This document shows, in pieces, positions 15,637-24,475 of a DNA stretch of 64,000 bases (positions within the stretch are counted from its first letter, which is position 1; every line of letters begins with the position of its first letter). The translations under genes and the position numbers were made by a program. Source of the DNA: Longitalea arenae. GTDB lineage: Bacteria; Bacteroidota; Bacteroidia; Chitinophagales; Chitinophagaceae. The stretch spans positions 124,001-188,000 of the forward strand of contig NZ_JAFFJX010000002.1 in the NCBI RefSeq assembly GCF_016924755.1, given 5' to 3'. Below the pieces are notes generated by a model. That model searched no databases and was not told where the DNA came from. It saw only the letters and a program-made list of their open reading frames with translations.

Positions 15637-17781
15637 ATGAAACTCAACCAGATCGTTTTAGGCAGCCTGCTGATGTTCGCAGGCAGTTCTGTAGCGCACT
15701 CACAAACTATTACTACTGTTGCCGGTGTTATCGGTTCTCCCGGGTATGCGGGAGACGGCGGGCCGGCCAACAATGCCCGCTTTAACCAGCCAAGAGCAGT
15801 AGCCACCGATGCCGAAGGGAACCTGTACATTGCGGATATGCGCAACCGCGTTATCCGGAAAGTGAATAACAACGGTACTGTTAGCACAGTTGCCGGAAAC
15901 GGTACTGCTGGCAATGCCGGCGCCGGAGGTCCAGCCACCGCAGCCCAGTTAGCGCAGCCCACTGGTATGACCATCGACAATGAAGGCAACGTTTACATTG
16001 CCGACTACAACAGCTCTGTCATTAAAAAAGTAACTACTTCTGGTATCATGACCATCTTCGCCGGAACCGGAACCGAAGGTTTCAGTGGTGATGGCGGTCC
16101 TGCATCCCAGGCAAAATTATATCGTCCTACTGCCGTTGCGGTTGACAAAGACGGTAACGTATTCATTTCCGACGCTTCTAACAAGGTTATCAGAAAAGTA
16201 AGCAAATCAGGCATCATCAGTACTGTTGCCGGTGTACCCGGAAGAGCGGGTTATGCTGGTGACGGCGGTCCTGCCACCAAAGCATTGCTTACCCAACCTG
16301 CAGGGATAGCGGTAGACAACTCTGGTAATATTTATATAGCTGATCCTTCCAACTCGGTGATCCGTAAGGTAAACCCGGCCGGTATCATCAGCACTTTTGC
16401 CGGGAACGGAACAGCCGGTTACAGCGGCGATAATGGCCCTGCTACCAAAGCCCAGTTCCAGATCGGTTCACCGCAGGGTTTGGCGGTTGACCCGGCTGGT
16501 AACGTGTATGCCTCTGACTATCAAAACCACGCCATCAGAAAGATCAATACAAAAGGGATCATCACTACCATCGCTGGTACCGGTGCTCCTGATTACGCTG
16601 GTGATGGCGGTCCTGCTATCCTGGCCAAGATCTGGTATCCCATCGGTATTGCTACCGATATTGCCGGTAACGTATTCATCACTGATAGTTATAATAATAC
16701 CATCCGTGAAATAGTTTCCAGCTGTAACGCCCCCATGCCGAGCTTCGAACTGCAACCTGTTAATAAAAGCGTTTGTAAAGGCGGTAATGTCGCTTTCAGC
16801 GTAAATGCCACTCATGCCGAAGCTTATCAATGGCAGGTATATTCGAATGGCGAATGGAGCGATGTAGCAGACGGTGCAAACTATTCAGGCGCCACTACCA
16901 ACACGCTTACCGTGATCAATGTGGGCGATAAAATGAATAATTACCAATACCGCTGCGTGGCCAATAATGCCTGCCGCACCCTGTTCTCGAATAAAGCAGC
17001 ATTGAATGTTACCGGTGGTGCAACGCCTACCCTCGTTGTTGCGCCTGCACCAAACGGGATGTGCGCCGGATCTCCTGCCAGCTTTACTGTGAAAGTGACC
17101 AATGGCGGAACCGCACCATCGTATAAATGGCTGGTGAACGGGAACGACGCTGGGGTAAGCACACCAACCTACAGCAATCCTTCTTTAGGGAACGGCGATA
17201 AAGTAAGTGTAGTACTTACCAGCGCGGGCGGTTGTACCGGTGGCCAGATCTCTTCAAACGTAATTGAAGTGAACATGGGCTCTGCACCGGAGATCAGAAC
17301 CAATAAAGAGATCAAAATATTCGAAGGATACAGCGCTAAATTATCTGCTGTCAGCGAAAGCCAGATCAGCAGCTACAGCTGGACACCCACGGTTGGCGTA
17401 ACTGCTGCCAATACAGCGAGCCCGATCGTAAAACCGGCCAAAACCACTACCTACAAAGTAACTGCAAGAAATACCAGCGGTTGCGCAGGTACCGCCGAGG
17501 TTACTGTAACAGTGGTTAAGAAAATTACAATGCCAAAAACATTCACGCCTGGCAAAGGCAATTTCCAGATCCCTGAAACAGATCCGGAGTTTGCCCTGGC
17601 TACCTTCTCAGTAGCTGATGCAACCGGTAAAGTGGTGTTCTCAACTACCGACATCAACAAAGGCTGGGATGGAAATATCAAGGGCGTGCCTGCCAAAGCC
17701 GGTTTGTATACTTATACGATCACTGGTCAGCTGCGCTTGGCAAAGATCAATTCAAAAGGAACTGTACAATTAGTTCGATAA
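15637..17781 (+). CDS. T9SS-exported NHL-repeat beta-propeller protein with Ig-like domains
   Basis: A 714-residue surface or secreted protein. Signal peptide residues 1-22 (ending A-H-S-Q). Six NHL repeats (about 24-360) show the recurring pattern G-D-G-G-P-A then A-V-D-x-x-G-N-x-Y-I-A-D then V-I-R-K-V, building a six-bladed propeller that probably binds a protein or glycan. Ig/PKD-like domains (about 368-625) follow, with Cys pairs. The last 80 residues (T-F-T-P-G-K-G-N, then K-G-W-D-G-N, then A-G-L-Y-T-Y) match the gliding-motility-associated C-terminal domain, a type B sorting signal for type IX secretion. Flanked by its own promoter and terminator, so monocistronic. Confidence 0.88.
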   Translation: MKLNQIVLGSLLMFAGSSVAHSQTITTVAGVIGSPGYAGDGGPANNARFNQPRAVATDAEGNLYIADMRNRVIRKVNNNGTVSTVAGNGTAGNAGAGGPATAAQLAQPTGMTIDNEGNVYIADYNSSVIKKVTTSGIMTIFAGTGTEGFSGDGGPASQAKLYRPTAVAVDKDGNVFISDASNKVIRKVSKSGIISTVAGVPGRAGYAGDGGPATKALLTQPAGIAVDNSGNIYIADPSNSVIRKVNPAGIISTFAGNGTAGYSGDNGPATKAQFQIGSPQGLAVDPAGNVYASDYQNHAIRKINTKGIITTIAGTGAPDYAGDGGPAILAKIWYPIGIATDIAGNVFITDSYNNTIREIVSSCNAPMPSFELQPVNKSVCKGGNVAFSVNATHAEAYQWQVYSNGEWSDVADGANYSGATTNTLTVINVGDKMNNYQYRCVANNACRTLFSNKAALNVTGGATPTLVVAPAPNGMCAGSPASFTVKVTNGGTAPSYKWLVNGNDAGVSTPTYSNPSLGNGDKVSVVLTSAGGCTGGQISSNVIEVNMGSAPEIRTNKEIKIFEGYSAKLSAVSESQISSYSWTPTVGVTAANTASPIVKPAKTTTYKVTARNTSGCAGTAEVTVTVVKKITMPKTFTPGKGNFQIPETDPEFALATFSVADATGKVVFSTTDINKGWDGNIKGVPAKAGLYTYTITGQLRLAKINSKGTVQLVR

Positions 17782-17800
17782 TATTCCTGGGATTTAAAAC

Positions 17801-17834
17801 AAAAAAAGGTGGACCGGTTGATCCACCTTTTTTT
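17801..17834 (+). terminator. intrinsic terminator after the NHL-repeat gene
   Basis: GGTGGA (17808-17813) pairs with TCCACC (17822-17827), preceded by seven A and followed by seven T, so it could stop transcription from both sides. It lies 20 bases after the stop codon. Confidence 0.9.
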
Positions 17835-18169
17835 ATTTACATACTATCTCATTGAATGTCAGCCTCGTTTGGCGCCACGTTTAATATAGTCTTATTTCAG
17901 ATCAAGATTCATAGAAAATAGTAGCCGGCCCTTGCATTTATAAAAAAACGTGTTAATCTTTGTATTAAGAAAATCATCCAAGTAACCGTACCAATCTCCT
18001 ACTGACAGGCCGCCGAGCCGCAAAACACCTTACTTTCCAGCAAATTTTTTACGTAATTCAATTACGGCCTGATTCCTCCTATACTTAATTCCAATCTCCC
18101 CCTGAGAAGTCAATAGCTTCCAATACCTGTGGTCATAGCATCATTGTATCACCCTTACAAACCACAAGT
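17835..18169. other. 335-base gap without a supported gene
   Basis: AT-rich spacer between two monocistronic surface-protein genes. I see no RNA gene and no perfect TTTG/TAnnTTTG promoter. The downstream gene's promoter must lie here but I cannot place it. Confidence 0.4.
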
Positions 18170-19450
18170 ATGAATCATTTGTACCCTGCAATTTTAACCA
18201 GCATTGGATCGTCAGTTATCAGAAGATTGACATTAGTAATAGTTATTATTATATATAACGCTGTTGCGGTTGCACAATCCCTGAACTTCAATACACCGGC
18301 CATTGAATCAGGCACCGACAAACAGCCCGGATGCGTGTACCGGTTTTCAGCGATTACGTCTGGCGGATTAATAGACGCGCTGGTACGAGTAGACAGCCTG
18401 ATCGGTGTTTCGCTCTACAATATAGATGCAACGCCTTCAGGATCTTCTACCACCGCCCTTCAGCCACAATTGCAGTCCCTGGGCGGCGTTGGTTACCACT
18501 ACGCAGTGTTTACCATCAGTTTTGTAACCGTTGCATCAAACATCCCTTCACCGGTGTATGATTTCAGCAGCGTGTTCATGGGGCTCGATGGCAGTAACCA
18601 GATAACCGAGTTTAACGCTATCACTGTTGACAACCCCAGTTGGGCGTACTGCAGCAACACCCCTAAAGTAGCGGTCACTCAACAGGGCAATATGGTATGG
18701 GGCACGGCCACCAGTTCGAACCCTGCGGGCGGACAAGGCATTGATGATACTGATTCTACGCAAATGTACCGGGTAAATTCAGCGGCCCCGAAAACTGTAA
18801 CCATCCGGGTGGGTTACTATCAGCACCAGAACGGCTGGAATGGCAACGACCTGTTTAGCCTGAATATGCGGGGCAGTGAGCTGGATCCTATTGTGCTGCC
18901 AGTTGATCTGCGGAGCTTTACGGCACAACTGGCCAATGAGAAAATATGGCTGGCCTGGAGCACCGGCAGGGAAGTGAATATGAGCCATTACGCCATCGAA
19001 AGAAGTTACGATAATAAAGAATTTCACCAGGTGGCTTTGATGTTCTCTGCAGAAACCCCCACAATTAGCAATAACTATTCCTATAAAGATCCTGTTAAAA
19101 ACACGGTTGGCGCTGTGATCTACTACCGGCTGAAAATGGTTGATAAGGACGGAAAGTATAAATATTCTGAAACAAAGACCGTTCGTTTGGGAAACGGAAA
19201 CGATACCACAAAGATCTCAGCTTATCCCAACCCTGTAGTGAACGAGTTACGTATATCAATTCCACAGAGCTGGCAGAAACAGACCCTGAACGGCCAGTTG
19301 ATTAGCACAAACGGCAACGTTATAAAAACATTTAAAATAACTACAAGTGCAGTGATCTCCATGATGGATGTACCCGCAGGAACCTATTATATCAAAGTGA
19401 TAAATGGCAGGGAGATCAGCACGCAGGCAATCGTAAAATCAAGAAATTAA
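18170..19450 (+). CDS. T9SS type A sorting-domain surface protein
   Basis: A 426-residue exported protein of unknown role. A long N-terminus with a hydrophobic segment (L-V-I-V-I-I-I-Y-N-A-V-A-V-A-Q) acts as signal peptide. The middle (about 40-235) has no family I can name. Residues 238-330 form a fibronectin-like domain seen before many T9SS signals (P-V-D-L-R-S-F-T-A, A-W-S-T-G-R-E-V-N-M-S-H-Y-A-I-E-R-S). The last 80 residues are a type A sorting domain (I-S-A-Y-P-N-P-V-V-N-E-L, V-P-A-G-T-Y-Y-I-K-V). The frame starts at ATG 18170; a later start would break the signal peptide. Confidence 0.8.
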   Translation: MNHLYPAILTSIGSSVIRRLTLVIVIIIYNAVAVAQSLNFNTPAIESGTDKQPGCVYRFSAITSGGLIDALVRVDSLIGVSLYNIDATPSGSSTTALQPQLQSLGGVGYHYAVFTISFVTVASNIPSPVYDFSSVFMGLDGSNQITEFNAITVDNPSWAYCSNTPKVAVTQQGNMVWGTATSSNPAGGQGIDDTDSTQMYRVNSAAPKTVTIRVGYYQHQNGWNGNDLFSLNMRGSELDPIVLPVDLRSFTAQLANEKIWLAWSTGREVNMSHYAIERSYDNKEFHQVALMFSAETPTISNNYSYKDPVKNTVGAVIYYRLKMVDKDGKYKYSETKTVRLGNGNDTTKISAYPNPVVNELRISIPQSWQKQTLNGQLISTNGNVIKTFKITTSAVISMMDVPAGTYYIKVINGREISTQAIVKSRN

Positions 19451-19479
19451 AGATAGTTTTTAAGGGTACGATCAATAAC

Positions 19480-19509
19480 GCCGTCCTGTTTCTACAGGAT
19501 GGCTTTTTT
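19480..19509 (+). terminator. intrinsic terminator after the T9SS protein gene
   Basis: GCCGTCCTGT pairs with ACAGGATGGC (one G-T pair) around a four-base loop and is followed by TTTTTT, 30 bases after the stop codon. Confidence 0.85.
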
Positions 19510-19551
19510 GTTTTTGATCAGGCCATCTTCGTAAATTCGGCCCAAAACTAC

Positions 19552-20952
19552 ATGCATCAACCTCTTTTCGAACGGCAGGTGTATATAGAACGCCGCCGGC
19601 AATTACAATCAAAACTCACCAATGGCATTGTGTTGTTGCTGGGCAATGAAGACAGCAGCATGAACTATAAAGACAACTGTTATCCGTTCCGGCAGGACAG
19701 CACCTTCTTATACTACATCGGTATCGATCAACCTGGCCTGGCCGCTATCTTCGACCTCGATGAAAACAAGGAGATCCTCTTTGGCGAAGATGCCAGTATC
19801 GATGACATCATCTGGACGGGCCCGCAACCGCTGGTACAGGAACTGGCCGAAGCGGTAGGTATAGCCGCGAGTGATAAGCTGGCTACACTCGCCAGCCTGC
19901 TGTCAGCCGCCCGCGCAGCAAAACGCCCAATACATATCCTTCCGCCCTACCGGCCGGAAAATAAAATAAAACTGGCCAACTGGCTGAATACCTCCATCGC
20001 CCAACTGCATGAATTCGTTTCAGAACCGCTTATCCGTTCGGTTATTTCACAGCGTGAAATAAAAGAAGAACGCGAAATTGCCGAGATGGATAAAGCCGTA
20101 TCGATCAGCGCCGACATGCATATGGCCGCTATCCGGCAGGCGAGGCCGGGTATGAAGGAATATGAACTGGCAGCGCAGGTAGAAGCCATCGCCCTGGCCA
20201 GTTATGGCCGCCTCTCTTACCCCGTTATTCTTACCATAAACGGGCAAACCCTGCACAATCATTACCATGGCAATACGATTGAGGATGGACAAATGGTGCT
20301 CGTAGACGCAGGCGCAGAAACCACCATGCATTACGCCGGCGATCTTACCCGCACCTTCCCGGTGGGAAAACAGTTCACCACCCGCCAGCGGGAATTATAC
20401 AATGTAGTACTGCATGTACTGGATCATGCGGTGTCCCTGCTCCGGCCCGGTATTCAATATAAAGAAGTGCATACCCAGGCCTGCATCAAACTGGTGGAAG
20501 GATTAACGGCAGTAGGTTTAATGAAAGGTAATGCTACGGAAGCAGTAGCAGCAGGCGCCCATACTATGTTCTTTCAGTGCGGGCTTGGACATATGATCGG
20601 CCTTGATGTGCATGATATGGAAGACCTGGGTGAACCCCTGGTAGGCTATGACGACCAGTTGAAAAAAAGCACGGAGTTCGGCTGGAAATCGCTTCGCCTT
20701 GGCAAGACGTTAAAGCCGGGATTTACGCTTACGGTTGAGCCGGGCATTTATATTATTCCTGAATTGATTGACCGGTGGAAGGCGGAACAGAAACACAGCG
20801 CTTTTATCAATTATGAGCTGCTGAACAGCTACCGCGATTTCGGAGGCATACGCATAGAAGACAATTATCTTATTACCAACAATGGCAGCCAGCTGTTAGG
20901 TAAACCGCTGCCCAAATCCCTGGAAGAAATAGAAGTTTTGCGTAAAGGCTAG
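19552..20952 (+). CDS. pepP: Xaa-Pro aminopeptidase (M24B)
   Basis: A 466-residue aminopeptidase P, which removes an N-terminal residue preceding proline. The N-terminal creatinase-like domain contains Y-K-D-N-C-Y-P-F-R-Q-D-S. The C-terminal pita-bread domain shows the dinuclear metal ligands: V-D-A-G-A-E, A-G-D-L-T-R-T-F, G-L-G-H-M-I-G-L-D-V-H-D, V-E-P-G-I-Y and I-R-I-E-D. No signal peptide, hence cytoplasmic. A second aminopeptidase P with modest similarity lies at 45785-47074. Stands alone between a terminator and a hydrolase gene. Confidence 0.92.
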   Translation: MHQPLFERQVYIERRRQLQSKLTNGIVLLLGNEDSSMNYKDNCYPFRQDSTFLYYIGIDQPGLAAIFDLDENKEILFGEDASIDDIIWTGPQPLVQELAEAVGIAASDKLATLASLLSAARAAKRPIHILPPYRPENKIKLANWLNTSIAQLHEFVSEPLIRSVISQREIKEEREIAEMDKAVSISADMHMAAIRQARPGMKEYELAAQVEAIALASYGRLSYPVILTINGQTLHNHYHGNTIEDGQMVLVDAGAETTMHYAGDLTRTFPVGKQFTTRQRELYNVVLHVLDHAVSLLRPGIQYKEVHTQACIKLVEGLTAVGLMKGNATEAVAAGAHTMFFQCGLGHMIGLDVHDMEDLGEPLVGYDDQLKKSTEFGWKSLRLGKTLKPGFTLTVEPGIYIIPELIDRWKAEQKHSAFINYELLNSYRDFGGIRIEDNYLITNNGSQLLGKPLPKSLEEIEVLRKG

Positions 20953-21153
20953 GGAGTTTAATCTTTCGTTATGCGGGCGCCCGGCCAGTTTAGAAGATCC
21001 TGGCCGGCCGGCCGTTCCTGCTATCACTATAACCACACAAGCAGGTGCTTTAAAAACATCGCTGAAACGGCCACTCCCAGCCTGTCATTCCTGAACCATA
21101 CTCATCTGCCGGTGACATTTATTAAAGTATCTTAGTGTCTTCAATCGGCCATT

Positions 21154-21822
21154 ATGAGCAGTAAACGCATCACCATACCAGTATCATCCGCTGTAGGAAA
21201 AGTATCAGGCGTATTTACCCTGCCCGCCAATGCAGTTTGTGTGTTGACCCTCGCGCATGGGGCCGGTGCAGGAATGGATCACTCTTTTATGGTGAACCTG
21301 TCTGAAGCGCTGGCAGCGATTGGTATTGGTACCCTGCGATTCAATTTTCCTTTTGCGGAAAACAAAAAGGGCAGGCCCGATTCGCCTGCTGTGGCCCACC
21401 AGACCATTGAAGCGGCCATTCAAAAGGCGCAGGAACTGGAACCTGCATTGCCGCTGTTTGCCAGCGGAAAATCATTTGGCGGCCGGATGAGCTCGCAGTA
21501 TTTGAGTGAACACCCCGAGGCTCCGGTACAAGGGATCATTTTTTATGGTTTTCCCCTGCACCCGGCCGGCAAGCCATCGATTGACCGATCGGAACATTTA
21601 AAGGCCGTGAAAGTACCGATGTTGTTTTTACAGGGCACGAAGGATACCCTGGCGCAATGGGACCTGATCCAGGAGGTTTGTGGCGGACTGAAAAAAGCCA
21701 AACTGGTAAAGCTGGAAGGCGCCGATCATAGTTTTAAAGCAGGCAAACAAGACATCATGAGTTTACTGGTGAAGGCCACGGGGGAATGGGTGGAAAAGAT
21801 CGTAAATAAGAAGGCGAAATAG
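21154..21822 (+). CDS. alpha/beta hydrolase of the KANL3/Tex30 type
   Basis: A 222-residue cytoplasmic alpha/beta hydrolase. The nucleophile elbow is G-K-S-F-G-G with Ser107; an oxyanion-type loop A-H-G-A-G-A-G lies near residue 35, Asp follows in Q-G-T-K-D-T-L and His in G-A-D-H-S-F. The family substrate is not known. Length and motif order match COG3571-like predicted hydrolases (recollection). It sits upstream of the tRNA promoter with no operon partner. Confidence 0.82.
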   Translation: MSSKRITIPVSSAVGKVSGVFTLPANAVCVLTLAHGAGAGMDHSFMVNLSEALAAIGIGTLRFNFPFAENKKGRPDSPAVAHQTIEAAIQKAQELEPALPLFASGKSFGGRMSSQYLSEHPEAPVQGIIFYGFPLHPAGKPSIDRSEHLKAVKVPMLFLQGTKDTLAQWDLIQEVCGGLKKAKLVKLEGADHSFKAGKQDIMSLLVKATGEWVEKIVNKKAK

Positions 21823-21836
21823 GAAAATTGGTTTTA

Positions 21837-21868
21837 TTTGGTGAAAAGTGCAGCAAGCTCTATATTTG
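21837..21868 (+). promoter_or_regulatory. consensus promoter of the tRNA-Ala region
   Basis: TTTG (21837-21840), 20 bases, then TATATTTG (21861-21868): both elements match the Bacteroidota consensus completely. Transcription should start near 21875 and run through the tRNA-like fragment and the tRNA-Ala gene to the terminator at 22066. Confidence 0.78.
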
Positions 21869-21914
21869 CAAACTCAAAAATAATCGGGGAATTAGCGTTC
21901 AACGATGATATAAT

Positions 21915-21975
21915 GGGGATTAGCTCAGTTCGCCAGAGCATCCCGACATGGTCGGGAGGGTCGCGGTTCAGCTAC
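21915..21975 (+). pseudogene. truncated tRNA-like fragment upstream of tRNA-Ala
   Basis: GGGGATTAGCTCAG matches the acceptor and D-arm start of the tRNA-Ala 69 bases downstream, and GGGTCGCGGTTCA resembles a T-arm start. The sequence then breaks off with no 3' acceptor strand to pair with GGGGAT. The anticodon arm is replaced by a perfect hairpin, CCCGAC-ATG-GTCGGG, with no normal anticodon loop. An even shorter copy of the tRNA start (GGGGAATTAGC) lies at about 21887. I read these as decayed copies of the tRNA gene. Confidence 0.55.
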
Positions 21976-21983
21976 GAAATAAT

Positions 21984-22057
<74 letters not shown>

Positions 22058-22065
22058 CATCTTTC

Positions 22066-22096
22066 AAAGGTCTGCAGCAATGCGGGCCTTTTTTGT
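22066..22096 (+). terminator. intrinsic terminator after tRNA-Ala
   Basis: AAAGGTCTGCA pairs with TGCGGGCCTTT (G-T pairs included) around loop GCAA and runs into TTTTTT. An identical copy exists at 22182-22210 as part of the direct repeat. Confidence 0.85.
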
Positions 22097-22173
22097 TGGA
22101 ATCAGCTCTGGTAGCCAAAGCGTCCCGACATACCAAGCCGGGAAGGTCGTCGGTTCGACTCCGATATTCTCCA
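22096..22173 (+). pseudogene. degenerate second tRNA-Ala copy
   Basis: The 3' half is identical to the functional tRNA-Ala (part of the 75-bp repeat). The 5' half, TTGGAATCAGCTCTGGTAGCCAAAGCG, is only similar, and its first two acceptor bases do not pair. The anticodon region, CCCGACATACCAAGCCGGG, has no standard seven-base loop. It is unlikely to fold as a working tRNA. Confidence 0.6.
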
Positions 22174-22218
22174 CATCTTTCAAAGGTCTGCAGCAATGCG
22201 GGCCTTTTTTGTTGGAAT

Positions 22219-22743
22219 TAGATCAATGGCCAGAGGAGCTCCGACATAGATCCTGGCGACCTTGTTGTACTGCTTTATAACTGCGGAGCGCCGCTTCGTG
22301 ACCTTATTGTGTTAGTTCCCATCTCACTGCAACAATGGGCAACTTCCAGGTGCACCTTCCCGAGCTAACTGTAACTATTCGTGTTCGCGCTCTATATATT
22401 GGTGATTTCCTCTGCAAGTTGCCTGCATGGAGCGCCCGCCTGGCAACATGGGGTATTTGCTGCGCTACTTTACATGAAAGTCAACAACTTAATGATGATA
22501 GTTGCCTGCTGACGCCGGAAATCTGCAACCTATAGAACAATGACACGCACATAAACAGCTGGATCACCCACTTACTCACTGTAAACACGCACCTGAAAGC
22601 TGTAATCATCCAGCAAAACTGTTAAGCAGGCAACTTTTTTGTTTTTCAACCTGGCCTCTAACGATCCACCCCAATTCTAACCTGAATTGGAAATAAGTGC
22701 TTACTCGTCCTGAGAAAGCGCAGGCTGTCAGCTGAAATATTTT
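22219..22743. other. 525-base gap without a supported gene
   Basis: Starts with a further weak tRNA-like stretch (TTAGATCAATGGCCAGAGGAGC near 22217-22240). Beyond that I see only unstructured sequence, with no convincing reading frame, promoter pair or terminator. Confidence 0.4.
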
Positions 22744-23169
22744 TTATTTCCTTGAACTTCGCATCGCTTTCACTTTCTTACATGTTGCATCTGACAGAAA
22801 GCGTTGGTACGCTTCCGTTTCTACGCCATACAAGGCCACTTTTCCGTTAATATCGCAATGCACACCGAAACCATAGGTTTTTGTCAACGGAGATGCTCTT
22901 AAACAAGGTTGTCCTTTCGAAAAGAAAATTTCGCGCGCTTCCTTTTGTGCTGCTTTTGTGAGATCATTCCTGGTCGCAAATACCTGGAATAAGACCTCAT
23001 CGGAAGTGAATTTGTATGGGTTTTTAGCTATCAACTCATACTGTATCTCCGCTACCGTCTTTTTGTCGCCCTTCGATGGCGGCACTGTGCCGCGAGTTGC
23101 TTTTGTGTCTTCCGCTACCTCAATGAATGTGTCGAAATAATTGGTTGTATGTATTTTTTTGTCCGCCAT
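22744..23169 (-). CDS. DUF6157 family protein
   Basis: A 141-residue cytoplasmic protein matching, from memory, the DUF6157 family: H-T-T-N-Y-F-D-T-F-I-E-V-A-E-D at the start, P-P-S-K-G-D-K-K-T-V-A, then N-P-Y-K-F-T-S-D-E-V-L-F-Q-V-F-A. C-terminal basic tail. Function unknown. Gene order gives no hint; the next minus-strand gene upstream is 162 bases away. Confidence 0.8.
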   Translation of the reverse strand: MADKKIHTTNYFDTFIEVAEDTKATRGTVPPSKGDKKTVAEIQYELIAKNPYKFTSDEVLFQVFATRNDLTKAAQKEAREIFFSKGQPCLRASPLTKTYGFGVHCDINGKVALYGVETEAYQRFLSDATCKKVKAMRSSRK

Positions 23170-23331
23170 TTTTCTGTTATTAAATACACCTGTTAAATAT
23201 CCAAAAAAGCAATTGACCGATAACCTTCCCTGTTGCTACAAAGATAAACCAGCAGGCAGTGTATTTTTCCATAAACCTGACGGTGTTCGAAAACGCGTGT
23301 GACTGGCTCCCCGCAACGGTGCGACCTTTGG

Positions 23332-23748
23332 TCATTTTTCCTCGGAAAACGGCACCAGGCAAAGCACGTCTTTTCCGCTTTGATATATTTCCAAACAATA
23401 GCCATTGGGATCCAGGTCGGGGTGTTGTAACAGCGTTTGAAAAGTACGGCCAATGATGGTCTCATCTTTTTTCCAGTCCACCAGTAACTCACTGGCATAA
23501 ATTCCTTTTCTTATAACCATTGTTTTACAGCCAAGCTGCGCTGCTTCTCCCGGAAAAGATTCTTCCACGGCCGCCTTGTAAACAATTTGCCCCTTGTCAT
23601 TCATGTGACTGATGCCATAAGTGGTTCTCTGGTTCCCAGCTGGCAGCAGTGCATGTAACTTCATGTATGCTCCACCCACCCCTTCCGGAAATGAGCTGGC
23701 TTCTACGTAAAAGACGGTTCGATCTTTTTCCATGATGTACTTTTCCAT
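23332..23748 (-). CDS. hypothetical protein, possible GyrI-like effector-binding fold
   Basis: A 138-residue protein without signal peptide. Alternating strands and helices (V-F-Y-V-E-A-S-S-F, K-T-M-V-I-R-K-G-I-Y-A-S-E) and a C-terminal Y-C-L-E-I-Y-Q-S-G-K-D-V-L-C-L-V-P-F resemble the effector-binding domain of AraC/GyrI-type proteins, but I cannot confirm this. Start at ATG 23748; ATG 23733 is also possible. The upstream frame to 23814 looks non-coding. Confidence 0.65.
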   Translation of the reverse strand: MEKYIMEKDRTVFYVEASSFPEGVGGAYMKLHALLPAGNQRTTYGISHMNDKGQIVYKAAVEESFPGEAAQLGCKTMVIRKGIYASELLVDWKKDETIIGRTFQTLLQHPDLDPNGYCLEIYQSGKDVLCLVPFSEEK

Positions 23749-24003
23749 GACACATATGTTTTGTAGTATAAAACTACTATCCGCTATACTCCGGAAAGGG
23801 TGTGATCGGGACAATTATGGGGGGCGATTGCGACAAGCCATTCACGGATGGCATTTAAACGCCAAAGCCCTTAGAAATTAGCATGTACCTCATAGATATC
23901 ACAATAAAAAGTATCCCGCAAGCATACACCAGGCTGCCATCTGCAAAAAAGCTCATAAGACAAAGTCCTATGAGCTTTTCATCATCCGGTTCAGCGCTCC
24001 GGC

Positions 24004-24438
24004 TTACACCAGGTTGATCTGCACATTGATATTACCGCGGGTAGCTTTTGAATACGGACAGGTTTGATGTGCTTCTTCCAACAGCTCCTGCGCCGTTGCA
24101 GCATCTAACCCCGGCAAATGAACGTTCAGCCTTGCCTGTAAGAAGTAACCGCCATTGGTAGTACCCAGGTCAACCTCTGCATCCACCGCCGTTTCGGGCG
24201 ATAACTTAATTCTTCTTTTTGCAGCAGCAATACCCAGGGCGCCAATGAAACAGGCCGACCAGCCTGCGGCAAATAACTGTTCCGGATTGGTGCCTGTGCC
24301 TATACCCGGTGTGGATAGCTTCACCTGTAAATTACCATCCGAGCTATGTGAAGCGCCATCGCGGCCGCCCGTAGTATGTGTTTTACCGGTATATAAAACT
24401 TTTTCGATCTTGTTGCCTGTGAATTCCAAAGTGTTCAT
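24004..24438 (-). CDS. ohr: organic hydroperoxide resistance protein (Ohr/OsmC family)
   Basis: A 144-residue thiol peroxidase that reduces organic hydroperoxides. Both redox cysteines are present: one in G-W-S-A-C-F-I-G-A-L and one in H-Q-T-C-P-Y-S-K-A-T-R-G-N. T-N-P-E-Q-L-F-A-A-G-W is the Ohr signature, and the length matches the family. The start at 24438 gives M-N-T-L-E-F. It is the last gene of a four-gene operon, 37 bases after a hydrolase gene, with the haem/P460 and DUF1223 genes upstream. Confidence 0.93.
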   Translation of the reverse strand: MNTLEFTGNKIEKVLYTGKTHTTGGRDGASHSSDGNLQVKLSTPGIGTGTNPEQLFAAGWSACFIGALGIAAAKRRIKLSPETAVDAEVDLGTTNGGYFLQARLNVHLPGLDAATAQELLEEAHQTCPYSKATRGNINVQINLV

Positions 24439-24475
24439 TGTGTTTGTTTTTTTAATGTTATGGATATTACCTATT

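Noticed and set aside
21915-21975. functional second tRNA
   Set aside because: It lacks the 3' acceptor strand and has a fully paired hairpin in place of the anticodon loop.
22335-22535. 66-codon frame in the tRNA-downstream gap
   Set aside because: No start context, no conserved motif, and composition unlike the neighbouring genes.
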